Source: Lachnospiraceae bacterium (lineage in GTDB: Bacteria > Bacillota > Clostridia > Lachnospirales > Lachnospiraceae). From it: a stretch of 64,000 bases of DNA. The notes below the pieces were generated by a model. That model searched no databases, was not told the origin of the DNA, and saw only the letters and a program-made list of their open reading frames with translations. How positions within the stretch are numbered: the first letter of the stretch is position 1; each line of letters opens with the position of its first letter. The stretch lies in assembly GCA_902381685.1 (NCBI GenBank), contig LR698958.1, positions 1,532,099-1,596,098 of the forward strand. The letters run 5' to 3'. Below are positions 8,690 through 16,966 of the stretch, in pieces. A program made the position numbers and the translations under genes.

Positions 8690-9340
8690 TTATACCAGTT
8701 TTAACAATTCACATGGTTTATCAATAATATAGTCTGCTCCTGCGTTCTGTAAAATGTCTCTGCCGCGAAATCCCCAAGATACTCCGACCGATACAAGTCC
8801 CGCTCGTTTTGCCGTTTCCATATCCACTTCCGAATCTCCTATGTAAAGACATTCCTCTTTTGTTGCACCGAGAAATTGCATTATCTCAAATACCCCTGCC
8901 GGATCCGGCTTTTTCTCCACGCCTTCTCTCTGACCGTTCACACAGGAAAATCTTTCTTTTCCCAGTATCTCCGCCACCACATCAACACTTTGCTGATGAG
9001 GTTTATTAGAAAGAACCGCCGTCTTTATTCCACGTCCTTTCAATTGGTCCAGCATATCCGTAATCCCTTCATATGCAGTTACATGATATGTACAATTTTC
9101 TCCAAATATACGTCCATATATTTCCATTGCACGTTCAATTTTCTCCAGTTCAACATCACCAACAGCCCGAAGCGTACGTTCCATAAGCACTCTTGCACCG
9201 TCACCCACAAACTGTCTGCACTGCTCCATTGTAATATTGGCAAATCCCAGTTCATCTAACGTCTTATTCACTGAATATGTAATGGATTCCAATGTATCTG
9301 TCAGCGTTCCATCTAAATCAAATATACATACTTTATACAT
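8690..9340 (-). CDS. HAD hydrolase, phosphoglycolate phosphatase-like
   Basis: A 216-residue HAD-superfamily phosphatase with the aspartate nucleophile motif FDLDGTLTDT at residues 6-15, motif II serine in VLSNKP near 110, motif III lysine around EKKPDP near 143, and motif IV GDSEVDMETAKRAG near 167. Family members of this subclass (Gph/PpaX) dephosphorylate small phosphate esters, including 2-phosphoglycolate or pyrophosphate. The exact substrate is not determinable. ATG follows AAAGGAG. It lies after the sigG terminator and before a small acidic gene. Confidence 0.9.
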   Translation of the reverse strand: MYKVCIFDLDGTLTDTLESITYSVNKTLDELGFANITMEQCRQFVGDGARVLMERTLRAVGDVELEKIERAMEIYGRIFGENCTYHVTAYEGITDMLDQLKGRGIKTAVLSNKPHQQSVDVVAEILGKERFSCVNGQREGVEKKPDPAGVFEIMQFLGATKEECLYIGDSEVDMETAKRAGLVSVGVSWGFRGRDILQNAGADYIIDKPCELLKLV

Positions 9341-9407
9341 TTTGTCACTCCTTTATACCCACTATAATATTATGGTTTCCATTAAAATTCAACCATAAAA
9401 ACTGCAC

Positions 9408-9440
9408 AAAAAAGATGAAAATTTACTTTTCATCTTTTTC
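9408..9440 (-). terminator. sigG terminator
   Basis: On the minus strand AAAAGATGAAAA and TTTTCATCTTTTTT pair over a short loop and end in a T-run, just past the sigG stop codon at 9448. Confidence 0.75.
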
Positions 9441-9447
9441 ATTTCTT

Positions 9448-10227
9448 CTAATTCACCAGATATTGTTTCATAAATTCAAGAGCATTTTTCTCAAGCCTGC
9501 TTACCTGCGCCTGAGAAATGTGAATTTCTTTCGCTATCTCCATTTGAGTTTTTCCCTCGAAAAAGCGCATTTGAATAATCTTTCTCTCCCGCTCTCCCAA
9601 ACGTTCCATAGCCTCCGCCAAAGATAGTTCTTCTACCCAGTTTTCTTCCTTATTCTTTTTATCACTAATCTGATCCATCACATACAGGGTGTCTCCGCCA
9701 TCGTTATATATCGGTTCATGCAGACTCATCGGCATTTGTATGGCATCTAATGCCTGTACAATTTCTTCTTTGGAAATTCCTATCTCGCTTGCAATCTCCT
9801 GTATGGTCGGCTCTTTTAAATGTGTTTTCATGTATCCCTCTTTTGCATATATCGCCTTATATGCCGTATCCCTCAGCGAGCGGCTCACCCTAATGGAATT
9901 ATTATCTCTCATATATCTTCGTATTTCCCCGATAATCATAGGCACTGCATATGTTGAAAACTTTACATTTAACTCTGTATTAAAGTTATTGATCGCCTTA
10001 ATCAAACCAATACACCCAATCTGAAATAAATCGTCAGGATTTTCATTACTGTTGGAAAATCTCTTGATCACACTTAATACAAGTCGCAGATTACCTTTAA
10101 TATATTCCTCTTTTGCCTCTTCATCTCCCGCCTTTATCCGAACAAACAACGCCTCTTTTTCTTCTTCTTTCAGAAGCGGAAGTTTTGCCGTATTTACACC
10201 GCATATTTCCACTTTATTAAGAGCCAT
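9448..10227 (-). CDS. sigG: RNA polymerase sporulation sigma factor SigG
   Basis: SigG directs late gene expression in the engulfed forespore. The 259-residue protein begins with the family signature NKVEICGVNT and carries sigma-70 region 2 ([51 protein letters not shown]), region 3 (PTIQEIASEIGI) and region 4 with a helix-turn-helix at the end (TQMEIAKEIHISQAQVSRLE). GAGGAGG lies 7 bases before the ATG. The start region is part of a perfect 12-bp inverted repeat (separate entry). It lies downstream of sigE, as is usual, but here a beta-CASP hydrolase gene separates them. Confidence 0.96.
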   Translation of the reverse strand: MALNKVEICGVNTAKLPLLKEEEKEALFVRIKAGDEEAKEEYIKGNLRLVLSVIKRFSNSNENPDDLFQIGCIGLIKAINNFNTELNVKFSTYAVPMIIGEIRRYMRDNNSIRVSRSLRDTAYKAIYAKEGYMKTHLKEPTIQEIASEIGISKEEIVQALDAIQMPMSLHEPIYNDGGDTLYVMDQISDKKNKEENWVEELSLAEAMERLGERERKIIQMRFFEGKTQMEIAKEIHISQAQVSRLEKNALEFMKQYLVN

Positions 10228-10277
10228 TTTGTTACCTCCTCATTTTCTTTATAAGAAAAGGATTTACAAAATGGCTC
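10221..10277 (-). promoter_or_regulatory. sigG leader hairpin covering the start codon
   Basis: On the minus strand GAGCCATTTTGT (10277-10266) is a perfect inverted repeat of ACAAAATGGCTC (10232-10221), and the second arm contains the sigG start codon. The ribosome binding site GAGGAGG sits in the loop next to that arm. A second small hairpin, CTTTTCTTATAAAGAAAA, lies inside the loop. In the transcript this would bury the AUG. In Bacillus subtilis a leader stem-loop is known to restrain early sigG translation; an equivalent role here is inference. Confidence 0.6.
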
Positions 10278-10298
10278 CTTATATTCATTCTTTATAAA

Positions 10299-10326
10299 AT
10301 TATAGTAAACTTTTAGCCCTTGACAA
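10299..10326 (-). promoter_or_regulatory. Candidate sigma-A-type promoter for sigG
   Basis: On the minus strand TTGTCA (10326-10321) and a perfect TATAAT (10304-10299) are separated by 16 bases and lie directly after the stop of the upstream gene. Transcripts from here would contain the leader hairpin. A sigma-F-type promoter would be expected for sigG and I could not identify one with confidence. Confidence 0.45.
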
Positions 10327-11934
10327 CTATCTGTCCCACTTGTCAGCAAGATTTTGAATCTGACTTTCAAACTTAGCCAAATCTTTATTGGCAAGTCCTT
10401 CATTCTTCATAATAACGCTCATCAGTCGTTTACCTGCCATGACAACTCTGTTAAATACCGTCATTGCACGGATTGCAGAAGGTTTCTCTTCCGCTTTCTT
10501 GCGTACTTTAACGCCTTCACTCAGGATAACATTTGCAGCCAAATCCACACTGCCTCCTGAGTACGGTGCAAATGCCGGATAACCAAATTTCTCCGTGATT
10601 GTATTGGCAAATTCGTCCGTCACCGCATCTTCCCCATGTACAACGAACACATGCTGAATGTCCGTCTCAAATCCCGAAAGCCAGTTTAAAAGCCCTCTCA
10701 TATCCGCATGACCGCTAATGCCCTTTAACGTTTCAATGTGAGCTCTCACTTCAATTTCCTCACCAAAAAGTTTTACAAGAGGCGCTCCCTCAATCAGTTT
10801 TCTTCCGAGAGTTCCCACAGCCTGATATCCCACAAATAAAATCGTACATTCCGGTCTCCACAGATTATGTTTCAAATGATGCCTGATACGTCCCGCCTCA
10901 CACATACCTGATGCCGAAATAATTACTTTCGGACGTTCATCAAAGTTAATGGCTTTTGAATCATCGCTTGTTGTAGATAATTTCAACCCCGGGAAAACAA
11001 GTGGGTTGATTCCTTCCGCCACCAGTTTCATTGCATCTTCATCAAAACAGCCTTTTGTATTTTTGGTAAATACATTTGTCGCCTCTATGGCGAGAGGGCT
11101 ATCCACATACACCTCAAAATTCGGAAATGCCGTCACCAGATTTTTCTCTTTTATCTCTCTGATAAAATAGAGAAGTTCCTGTGTTCGTCCCACTGCAAAA
11201 GACGGAATGACAACGTTTCCTCCCCTTGCAAATGTCTCGTTTAATATACGGGTAAATTCCCCGATATAATCCGGTGTCTCCTCACCGTGAAGTCTGTTTC
11301 CATATGTAGATTCAATCACAACATAATCCGCTTCTTTTACTTGTGTAGGGTCTTTAATAATCGGTTGATTTATATTTCCCACATCTCCGGAAAATACAAT
11401 TTTCTTCTCCACCCCTTCTTCTCTAATCCAAATTTCCACACAGGCAGAACCGAGCAGATGTCCTATATCCGTAAAACGAACAGATATACCGTCATAAAGT
11501 TCTATCTTCTGGTCATAATCACACGGCGCCAAAAGTTCTATCGCGTCTAATGCGTCCTGCATTTCATAGAGAGGTTCATATAAAGCCGCGCCGGCACGTC
11601 TGGCCTTACGATTTCTCCACTCTGCTTCAAATTCCTGAATGTGCGCACTGTCACGCAGCATAATGTTGCACAAATCCGATGTGGCAAACGTCGTAACTAT
11701 CTGTCCTTTAAACCCCTGCTTACAAAGCATCGGTATGAGCCCCGAATGGTCTATGTGAGCATGTGTCAGCAGAACACAATCAATATCACCCGGCACAATC
11801 GGCAATTCCTGATTTTCATATAAATCCGGTCCCTGTTCCATACCACAATCAATCAGGATAGTTTTGTTACAAGCCTCCAACAAATGGCAACTTCCCGTCA
11901 CTTCGTGTGCTGCTCCGATAAATGTCAGTTTCAT
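10327..11934 (-). CDS. MBL-fold/beta-CASP metallohydrolase (RNA-processing type)
   Basis: A 535-residue protein of the CPSF73-like metallo-beta-lactamase/beta-CASP family. The zinc motif HxHxDHSG is seen as LTHAHIDHSGLIP near residue 56. Further metal ligands are in DIGHLLGSA near 160 and SGDVGN near 185. The beta-CASP domain runs from about 210 to 390 (VIESTYGNR, PSFAVGRTQELLYFI, ISASGMCEAGRIRHH), and the closing motif is GISGHADMRGLLNWL. Members act as RNases or nucleases; the substrate is unknown. ATG with AAAGGGG. It lies between sigE and sigG and is an insertion relative to the classical spoIIGA-sigE-sigG order. Confidence 0.9.
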   Translation of the reverse strand: MKLTFIGAAHEVTGSCHLLEACNKTILIDCGMEQGPDLYENQELPIVPGDIDCVLLTHAHIDHSGLIPMLCKQGFKGQIVTTFATSDLCNIMLRDSAHIQEFEAEWRNRKARRAGAALYEPLYEMQDALDAIELLAPCDYDQKIELYDGISVRFTDIGHLLGSACVEIWIREEGVEKKIVFSGDVGNINQPIIKDPTQVKEADYVVIESTYGNRLHGEETPDYIGEFTRILNETFARGGNVVIPSFAVGRTQELLYFIREIKEKNLVTAFPNFEVYVDSPLAIEATNVFTKNTKGCFDEDAMKLVAEGINPLVFPGLKLSTTSDDSKAINFDERPKVIISASGMCEAGRIRHHLKHNLWRPECTILFVGYQAVGTLGRKLIEGAPLVKLFGEEIEVRAHIETLKGISGHADMRGLLNWLSGFETDIQHVFVVHGEDAVTDEFANTITEKFGYPAFAPYSGGSVDLAANVILSEGVKVRKKAEEKPSAIRAMTVFNRVVMAGKRLMSVIMKNEGLANKDLAKFESQIQNLADKWDR

Positions 11935-12013
11935 AATCTCAACCCCTTTTCTTCTTATTGTAGCACTTTTTACTTGAAATAGATATTACTTTTTCAATAT
12001 TTAATATTTTTAT

Positions 12014-12754
12014 TTATTCATATCTCACAATTTCTCGTTTTAACCGTTGCATAATTTTTTTCTCCAGTCTGGAGATATATGATTGGGAAATTCCCAATAT
12101 ATCCGCAACCTCTTTCTGCGTTTTCTCCTCACCGTCTTTCGTTCCGATTCCAAATCTCATCTGCACAATAGTCTTCTCACGGCTGGATAATCGGTTTATT
12201 GCCTTCATTAGCAATTTTCTCTCCACTTCTGTTTCCAAATCCCTGTAAATCGTGTCTTCCTCTGTCCCTAAAATATCTGACAATAACAATTCATTTCCGT
12301 CCCAGTCCACATTTAACGGCTCATCAATTGACACTTCTAATCTCGTTTTATTATTTCTTCTCAGATACATTAAAATTTCATTTTCAATACATCTGGACGC
12401 ATATGTAGCTAATTTAATATTTTTCATCGGATTAAACGTATTAATCGCTTTAATCAACCCTATCGTTCCTATGGAAATCAAATCTTCCACTCCAACTCCC
12501 GTATTATCAAATTTCTTCGCTATGTAAACAACCAATCGAAGATTATGTTCTATCAAAGTCTTTTTCGCCACATCGTCCGTTTCTGTCCCAAGTTTTTCAA
12601 TGACTGCCGTCTCCTCCTCTGTTTCCAAAGGCGCCGGAAGCACGTCCGAACCTCCTATATAATGAATATCTCTCTTTTCCGGAAACAAAAACGTCCGAAA
12701 ATTTGATATTACTTTTAACTTAAATTGATTTGGTACTGCTACTTTTATGACCAT
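12014..12754 (-). CDS. sigE: RNA polymerase sporulation sigma factor SigE (pro-sigma-E)
   Basis: SigE is the early mother-cell sigma factor. The 246-residue protein has an amphipathic pro-sequence of roughly 30 residues ([15 protein letters not shown]...) removed by SpoIIGA close to [13 protein letters not shown]. Region 2 follows ([53 protein letters not shown]). Region 4 ends the protein, with an HTH at [29 protein letters not shown] precedes the ATG. It starts 12 bases after spoIIGA and is surely cotranscribed with it. Confidence 0.96.
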   Translation of the reverse strand: MVIKVAVPNQFKLKVISNFRTFLFPEKRDIHYIGGSDVLPAPLETEEETAVIEKLGTETDDVAKKTLIEHNLRLVVYIAKKFDNTGVGVEDLISIGTIGLIKAINTFNPMKNIKLATYASRCIENEILMYLRRNNKTRLEVSIDEPLNVDWDGNELLLSDILGTEEDTIYRDLETEVERKLLMKAINRLSSREKTIVQMRFGIGTKDGEEKTQKEVADILGISQSYISRLEKKIMQRLKREIVRYE

Positions 12755-12766
12755 TCTTTTTTCCTC

Positions 12767-13549
12767 CTAAAATATATCGGGATTTAAAATCATTCCGTAT
12801 TCTTCATCTGCTGAAATTTTATTTTCGCACACTGCAACAATCGGTTTCATTACCCAACATTCTTTTTCATTATGTATGCACATTTTTTCCAATTCCATTA
12901 CGGGAAGCGTTCCGCACTCCTTTCCTATGGAATGGAAAAATATACGTCTTAAATTTTTCACTTCATCTTCATTCAGCCACGTTTTCACTGCCTCGTACTC
13001 CACAATACATACCGGCTGTTTTGTCAAAGGATCTGAAAGACTATTCCCCGTATCAATCAAGGCATGGAGGGTACATTTCTCCCCATTCTGATATAATGTA
13101 ACATTACATTCATTTTGTTTTACCTTCTGCATACATACAACGAAGGCCCATATTCCCTGCACAATCCAGTGACTGAATACCGCAACGGCAAAAAACAAAC
13201 TGCCCATCTTCAAATACTGCTGAAAATAAGTGAATACTCCTCCCAACAAAAATCCTCCGATATATAATGCTATCCATGCCCGAACAATCTCCCGAAGAGT
13301 ATGTACCCGCAAGCCTATGTAAATCATTAGTACATTAATAACTATATGAAATAGCATTAATTTCAATATTGCACTTCTTACGGGAAGCACAACTACAAAA
13401 CATGTCAGCAGGCTTCCCACCAAACTTCCCAGACAGATATTTCCATGTGTGGCAGAACATTTTAATATCTTTCTTGCAATCAGAAGAAGTAAAAAGTCCA
13501 TCATAAAATTGACTAAAAAAAATACATCTACATATAACTCATAGTACAT
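12767..13549 (-). CDS. spoIIGA: Sigma-E processing peptidase SpoIIGA
   Basis: SpoIIGA is a membrane aspartic protease that activates pro-sigma-E after a signal from the forespore. The N-terminal half (about residues 1-145) holds five membrane segments, starting YYELYVDVFFLVNFMMDFLLLL. The C-terminal half carries the catalytic motif LIDTGNSLSDPLTKQPV near residue 165. At 260 residues it is somewhat shorter than the Bacillus protein (about 300). It directly precedes sigE and follows ftsZ and its terminator. The upstream region shows a Spo0A-type box and promoter (separate entry). Confidence 0.92.
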   Translation of the reverse strand: MYYELYVDVFFLVNFMMDFLLLLIARKILKCSATHGNICLGSLVGSLLTCFVVVLPVRSAILKLMLFHIVINVLMIYIGLRVHTLREIVRAWIALYIGGFLLGGVFTYFQQYLKMGSLFFAVAVFSHWIVQGIWAFVVCMQKVKQNECNVTLYQNGEKCTLHALIDTGNSLSDPLTKQPVCIVEYEAVKTWLNEDEVKNLRRIFFHSIGKECGTLPVMELEKMCIHNEKECWVMKPIVAVCENKISADEEYGMILNPDIF

Positions 13550-13608
13550 CGCCCACCTTCTTTCTCTCCGGCAACATATTCATTATAAATTGCAGGCCGC
13601 GAGAAAAA

Positions 13609-13648
13609 TGTCGTATAATGAAAACCCGACTTGATTTTTTTTCGACAA
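13609..13648 (-). promoter_or_regulatory. Candidate Spo0A-controlled promoter of spoIIGA-sigE
   Basis: The minus strand contains a perfect Spo0A box TGTCGAA (13647-13641). A near-match in the other orientation, TGTCGTA, lies at 13609-13615. A candidate -35 TTGTCG (13648-13643) and -10 CATTAT (13620-13615) are 22 bases apart. The Bacillus spoIIG promoter also has an unusual 22-base spacer with Spo0A boxes over its -35, so the arrangement fits. The leader to the spoIIGA start would be about 60 bases. Confidence 0.6.
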
Positions 13649-13666
13649 AACAAGTCAAAAGAGCAA

Positions 13667-13706
13667 TAAAAAAAGAACTATCACAAATCTTTCATGATAG
13701 TTCTTT
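13667..13706 (-). terminator. ftsZ terminator
   Basis: On the minus strand AAAGAACTATCA pairs with TGATAGTTCTTT and runs into a T-tract. It lies 15 bases after the ftsZ stop and separates the division genes from spoIIGA. Confidence 0.85.
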
Positions 13707-13720
13707 CCCTTTATCATTTC

Positions 13721-14950
13721 CTATCTCTTAAAGAAATCAGGAATTTTAATAGACTGTTCTTTTACTGTACTTGTTGGCACTTTTGGTGTCTGAAGAGTCG
13801 GTGTCGCTCCACCATATGTCCTCTGTTCATTGTTAGCGCTGCCTGTATGGTTTGCAGTCTGACTCTGGAACTGTGTATGAGCAACATTTTTAGTTAAGTC
13901 AACTTTTGGTGACTGTACCTCTTCTTTTGGTTGAATTGTCTGATGGAATGCTGCTTTCTGTCCTTCTAATCTCTGTTTTAATTTAGAAGTAGCACCACCT
14001 ACATTGTGAAGTCCTGTTGCGATAACTGTAATAGTCGCCTCGTCCTGTTTAGTATCATCGTACATAGCACCGAAGATAATGTTTGCTTCTTCTCCTGCCA
14101 ATTCCTGAACATACTCTGCCGCATCACTTGCGTCCATAAGAGAAATATCTCCGGATACATTGATAATAACATGTGAAGCCCCTGCAATAGTCGTTTCAAG
14201 AAGAGGACTGGCAACTGCCTCTTTAACAGCATCAAGCGCTTTCTCTTCGCCTTTTCCTTTACCGATACCGATATGTGCGATACCTTTATCAACCATTACT
14301 GTCTGCACATCTGCAAAGTCAAGGTTAATTAATGAAGGTACATTAATTAAGTCTGTAATACCCTGAATACCCTGCTGTAACACTTCGTCCGCTTTCTTCA
14401 ATGCTTCCGGCATAGTTGTTCTTCTGTCAACAATCTCCAATAATTTATCGTTTGGAATAACGATGAGTGTGTCAACATTTTCTTTCAATTTTTCAATTCC
14501 GGCAAGAGCGTTATTCATACGTGCTTTTGATTCAAAACGGAAAGGTTTTGTAACCACACCTACTGTCAATGCTCCCTGCTCTTTTGCGATACGTGCTACA
14601 ACCGGTGTGGCACCTGTACCTGTACCGCCTCCCATACCGCAAGTAACAAACACCATGTCTGCTCCTTTGAGTGCTGAAGCAATTTCTTCTGCACTTTCTT
14701 CTGCTGCTTTCTCTCCTACTTCAGGTTTTGCTCCTGCACCAAGTCCTTTAGTAAGTTTATCCCCTATCTGCATAAGTGTTGGTGCTTTACATAATTGCAA
14801 TGCCTGTTTATCTGTATTAATTGCAATAAATTCTACTCCAGCGATCTGTTCATCTATCATTCGGTTTACAGCATTATTACCGCCACCGCCTACACCAACT
14901 ACAATTATTTTTGCTGCTGCGTCTGATTCATTTGTTTTAATTTCTAACAA
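13721..14950 (-). CDS. ftsZ: Cell division protein FtsZ
   Basis: FtsZ is the tubulin-like GTPase that forms the division ring. It shows the N-terminal motif [18 protein letters not shown], the tubulin signature [11 protein letters not shown] near residue 108, the T7 loop NLDFADV near 205, a variable linker rich in Gln and Thr, and the conserved C-terminal peptide IKIPDFFKR that binds FtsA/SepF-type partners. The start chosen is TTG at 14950: AAAGGAGGAG lies 7-8 bases upstream and the product then begins [14 protein letters not shown] as in relatives. An in-frame ATG at 15016 has no ribosome binding site. The product has 409 residues. A terminator follows. Confidence 0.95.
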   Translation of the reverse strand: MLEIKTNESDAAAKIIVVGVGGGGNNAVNRMIDEQIAGVEFIAINTDKQALQLCKAPTLMQIGDKLTKGLGAGAKPEVGEKAAEESAEEIASALKGADMVFVTCGMGGGTGTGATPVVARIAKEQGALTVGVVTKPFRFESKARMNNALAGIEKLKENVDTLIVIPNDKLLEIVDRRTTMPEALKKADEVLQQGIQGITDLINVPSLINLDFADVQTVMVDKGIAHIGIGKGKGEEKALDAVKEAVASPLLETTIAGASHVIINVSGDISLMDASDAAEYVQELAGEEANIIFGAMYDDTKQDEATITVIATGLHNVGGATSKLKQRLEGQKAAFHQTIQPKEEVQSPKVDLTKNVAHTQFQSQTANHTGSANNEQRTYGGATPTLQTPKVPTSTVKEQSIKIPDFFKR

Positions 14951-15088
14951 GAGTTTCTCCTCCTTTGTGTTCCTTATTCGCCTTATACTTCCCTGCAAGT
15001 TGGCAGTTTCAGCCATATAGGTATATAATATCTACTTTTCGTCAAATAATCAATAGAATTTTTCCTATTTTCTTATTTTTTGTACATT

Positions 15089-15844
15089 TTATTTCTTATC
15101 AGTCTTTTCTTCTTCCTTTTTTGGTAATTCTCCCTCTTTAAAAGTTATCATTTCCGTCGCTTCACCGTAATGCCTTAAGTCCAGCGTCCCTGTTTTTCCT
15201 TCCAATTTTGTCAGGATAGGCGGCAATTGACTTATTTTTTCTTCCATACTTCCACTTCCCAAGGTGACACAGACTTTTTCTATGTAAATAGTTAAATCCG
15301 CCCCTTCACTCACAATCCGATCCGGCTTAATTTTCCATTCGTCCAATGCCTTTAGCATTGTATCAATATTTCTAAAAAGCCTCTCCTCTTTCACCGGAAG
15401 TTTTTTGTAAAGTTCAGCATTTGCGGAAATTCCTTCTATACAGGGGATTCCTTCCATAAGCACAACTGATTTTGACAATACGGTTCCTTCTTCATCGAAA
15501 TAGACATACTCGTCATCAATGACCGCATACGCCATAATCTCCTTTTCTTTGACTTCCACTCTGATACTCCACGGAGTTTTCAATCTTATTTTCGCAGAGA
15601 CAACCGCTTTTGGATAGTCTATTTTCCCCATCAGATTTTTCCCTAAAAGGTATAAAGAATTTTTCGTTTTGCTGCTTTTTTGTATGCTCTCACCAATTTC
15701 ACTGCTATTTATATATTTGTTTCCGGTTACTTCTATTGTCTGCACATGAAAAAGAAGTAAAACCGACATAACAATAATTAAAATCCCCAATATTAATACG
15801 GTAAATGCATACAGCGTATGACTTGTTTTCTTCTGTTTTTTCAT
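15089..15844 (-). CDS. ftsQ: Cell division protein FtsQ/DivIB
   Basis: A 251-residue bitopic membrane protein: a basic cytoplasmic start, one membrane segment near residues 12-34, then a POTRA domain (VQTIEVTGNKYINSSEIGES) and the FtsQ/DivIB beta domain ending in TLDLRHYGEATEMITF. It belongs to the divisome complex with FtsL and FtsB/DivIC outside the membrane. The last 20 residues are lysine- and glutamate-rich. AGGAGG precedes the ATG. It lies 21 bases after ftsW; murG, often between these two genes in clostridia, is absent. Confidence 0.9.
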   Translation of the reverse strand: MKKQKKTSHTLYAFTVLILGILIIVMSVLLLFHVQTIEVTGNKYINSSEIGESIQKSSKTKNSLYLLGKNLMGKIDYPKAVVSAKIRLKTPWSIRVEVKEKEIMAYAVIDDEYVYFDEEGTVLSKSVVLMEGIPCIEGISANAELYKKLPVKEERLFRNIDTMLKALDEWKIKPDRIVSEGADLTIYIEKVCVTLGSGSMEEKISQLPPILTKLEGKTGTLDLRHYGEATEMITFKEGELPKKEEEKTDKK

Positions 15845-15865
15845 TATACTCCTCCTGTATCTCTT

Positions 15866-16951
15866 CTATTCTATCAGATTAGATACACTTAGTACAAGCC
15901 CCATTTCCAGTAAAAGAAACATAACTGAAGTTCCCCCATAACTGATAAATGGCAAAGTAATTCCCGTATTTGGTATGGAATTGGTTACAACGGCAATATT
16001 CAGAATAACCTGAATCATAATATGCCCCATTGCGCCGGTGGCAATCAGCGCCCCAAATAAATCTTTCGCATGTGTTGCGATAACAAAAAAGCGCCATATC
16101 AATATCATAAACAGTACAATAATAAAAATTGCCCCAAAAAGTCCCAGTTCCTCACAAATAATGGAAAAAATCATATCATTTTGCGCCTCCGGAACAAATC
16201 CCAGTTTCTGAATGCTTGATCCAAGTCCCCTGCCAAAAAGCCCTCCCGAACCGATGGCATACAGCCCCTGTAGAGTCTGGTACCCCTTCTCGTACTTTTC
16301 CGGGTTCCGCCAAATCGCAAGCCTTTCTAACCGATAACTTTCCAGCGCCAAAAATATTCCAAGAAAACCTACCGCCAAAATCCCCATCGTAATAAACTGT
16401 GTATATTTCGGACTGGAAACAAAAATCAAAATAATCGCAATACCCAGTATAATTACTGCAGTACTTAAATTATTAGAACCAACCAACGCCACTATCGGAA
16501 GAATACTTCCAATAATCTTTATCAACGTCCTCACTTTATCAATTTTCTTTACATTTTTCATTACGATATAGGACAGAAATAGAATCAACGCCACTTTTGC
16601 ATACTCCGACGGCTGAAAAGAAAACGGCCCCAAAGATAACCATCTTTTAGAACCGTTATATTCATCACCGATAAACAGCACTGCCGTCGATAAAATCAAC
16701 GCCACAATATAAGCAAATACTGCAAAATGCTGCCATATGTGATAATCTATATTTGCCATTGCAAACATTAAAATAATACCTAATACTGTTGCAAAAGCCT
16801 GTTTCTTTAAGTAATAAAATGAATCGTGGAATTTCACCTCTCCGTTGTAGGCACTTGTACTATATAAGATAACCAGTCCAATTCCAACAAGAAGAAATAC
16901 CGCTGTCAGAAGGCTGTAATCATACCTTCCTTTTTTACTCTTCCGGGACAC
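15866..16951 (-). CDS. ftsW: SEDS peptidoglycan polymerase FtsW/SpoVE
   Basis: A 361-residue protein with about ten membrane segments of the SEDS family, the glycosyltransferases that polymerise lipid II. Signatures include KRWLSLGPFSFQPSEYAK near residue 105, TLQGLYAIGSGGLFGRGLGSS near 230, VPEAQNDMIFSIICEELG near 255 and ITLPFISYGGTS near the end. The start codon is GTG, with TAAGGAG upstream. It lies between murD and ftsQ. A close paralogue is encoded at 26426-27586; which one serves division and which the spore cortex cannot be told from sequence. Confidence 0.9.
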   Translation of the reverse strand: MSRKSKKGRYDYSLLTAVFLLVGIGLVILYSTSAYNGEVKFHDSFYYLKKQAFATVLGIILMFAMANIDYHIWQHFAVFAYIVALILSTAVLFIGDEYNGSKRWLSLGPFSFQPSEYAKVALILFLSYIVMKNVKKIDKVRTLIKIIGSILPIVALVGSNNLSTAVIILGIAIILIFVSSPKYTQFITMGILAVGFLGIFLALESYRLERLAIWRNPEKYEKGYQTLQGLYAIGSGGLFGRGLGSSIQKLGFVPEAQNDMIFSIICEELGLFGAIFIIVLFMILIWRFFVIATHAKDLFGALIATGAMGHIMIQVILNIAVVTNSIPNTGITLPFISYGGTSVMFLLLEMGLVLSVSNLIE

Positions 16952-16966
16952 CCGTGAATCAACTCC

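Noticed and set aside
10194..10403. Minus-strand frame overlapping the hydrolase end and sigG leader, considered as a leader peptide
   Set aside because: It overlaps the stop of one gene and the start of the next with no ribosome binding site; the hairpin explains the sequence better.
10327..11934. Metallo-beta-lactamase fold considered as antibiotic resistance
   Set aside because: The beta-CASP domain and closing GISGHAD motif place it with RNA-processing nucleases.
14463..15020. Long plus-strand open frame of 185 codons opposite ftsZ
   Set aside because: It mirrors the codon pattern of ftsZ, has no ribosome binding site and no recognisable protein features.
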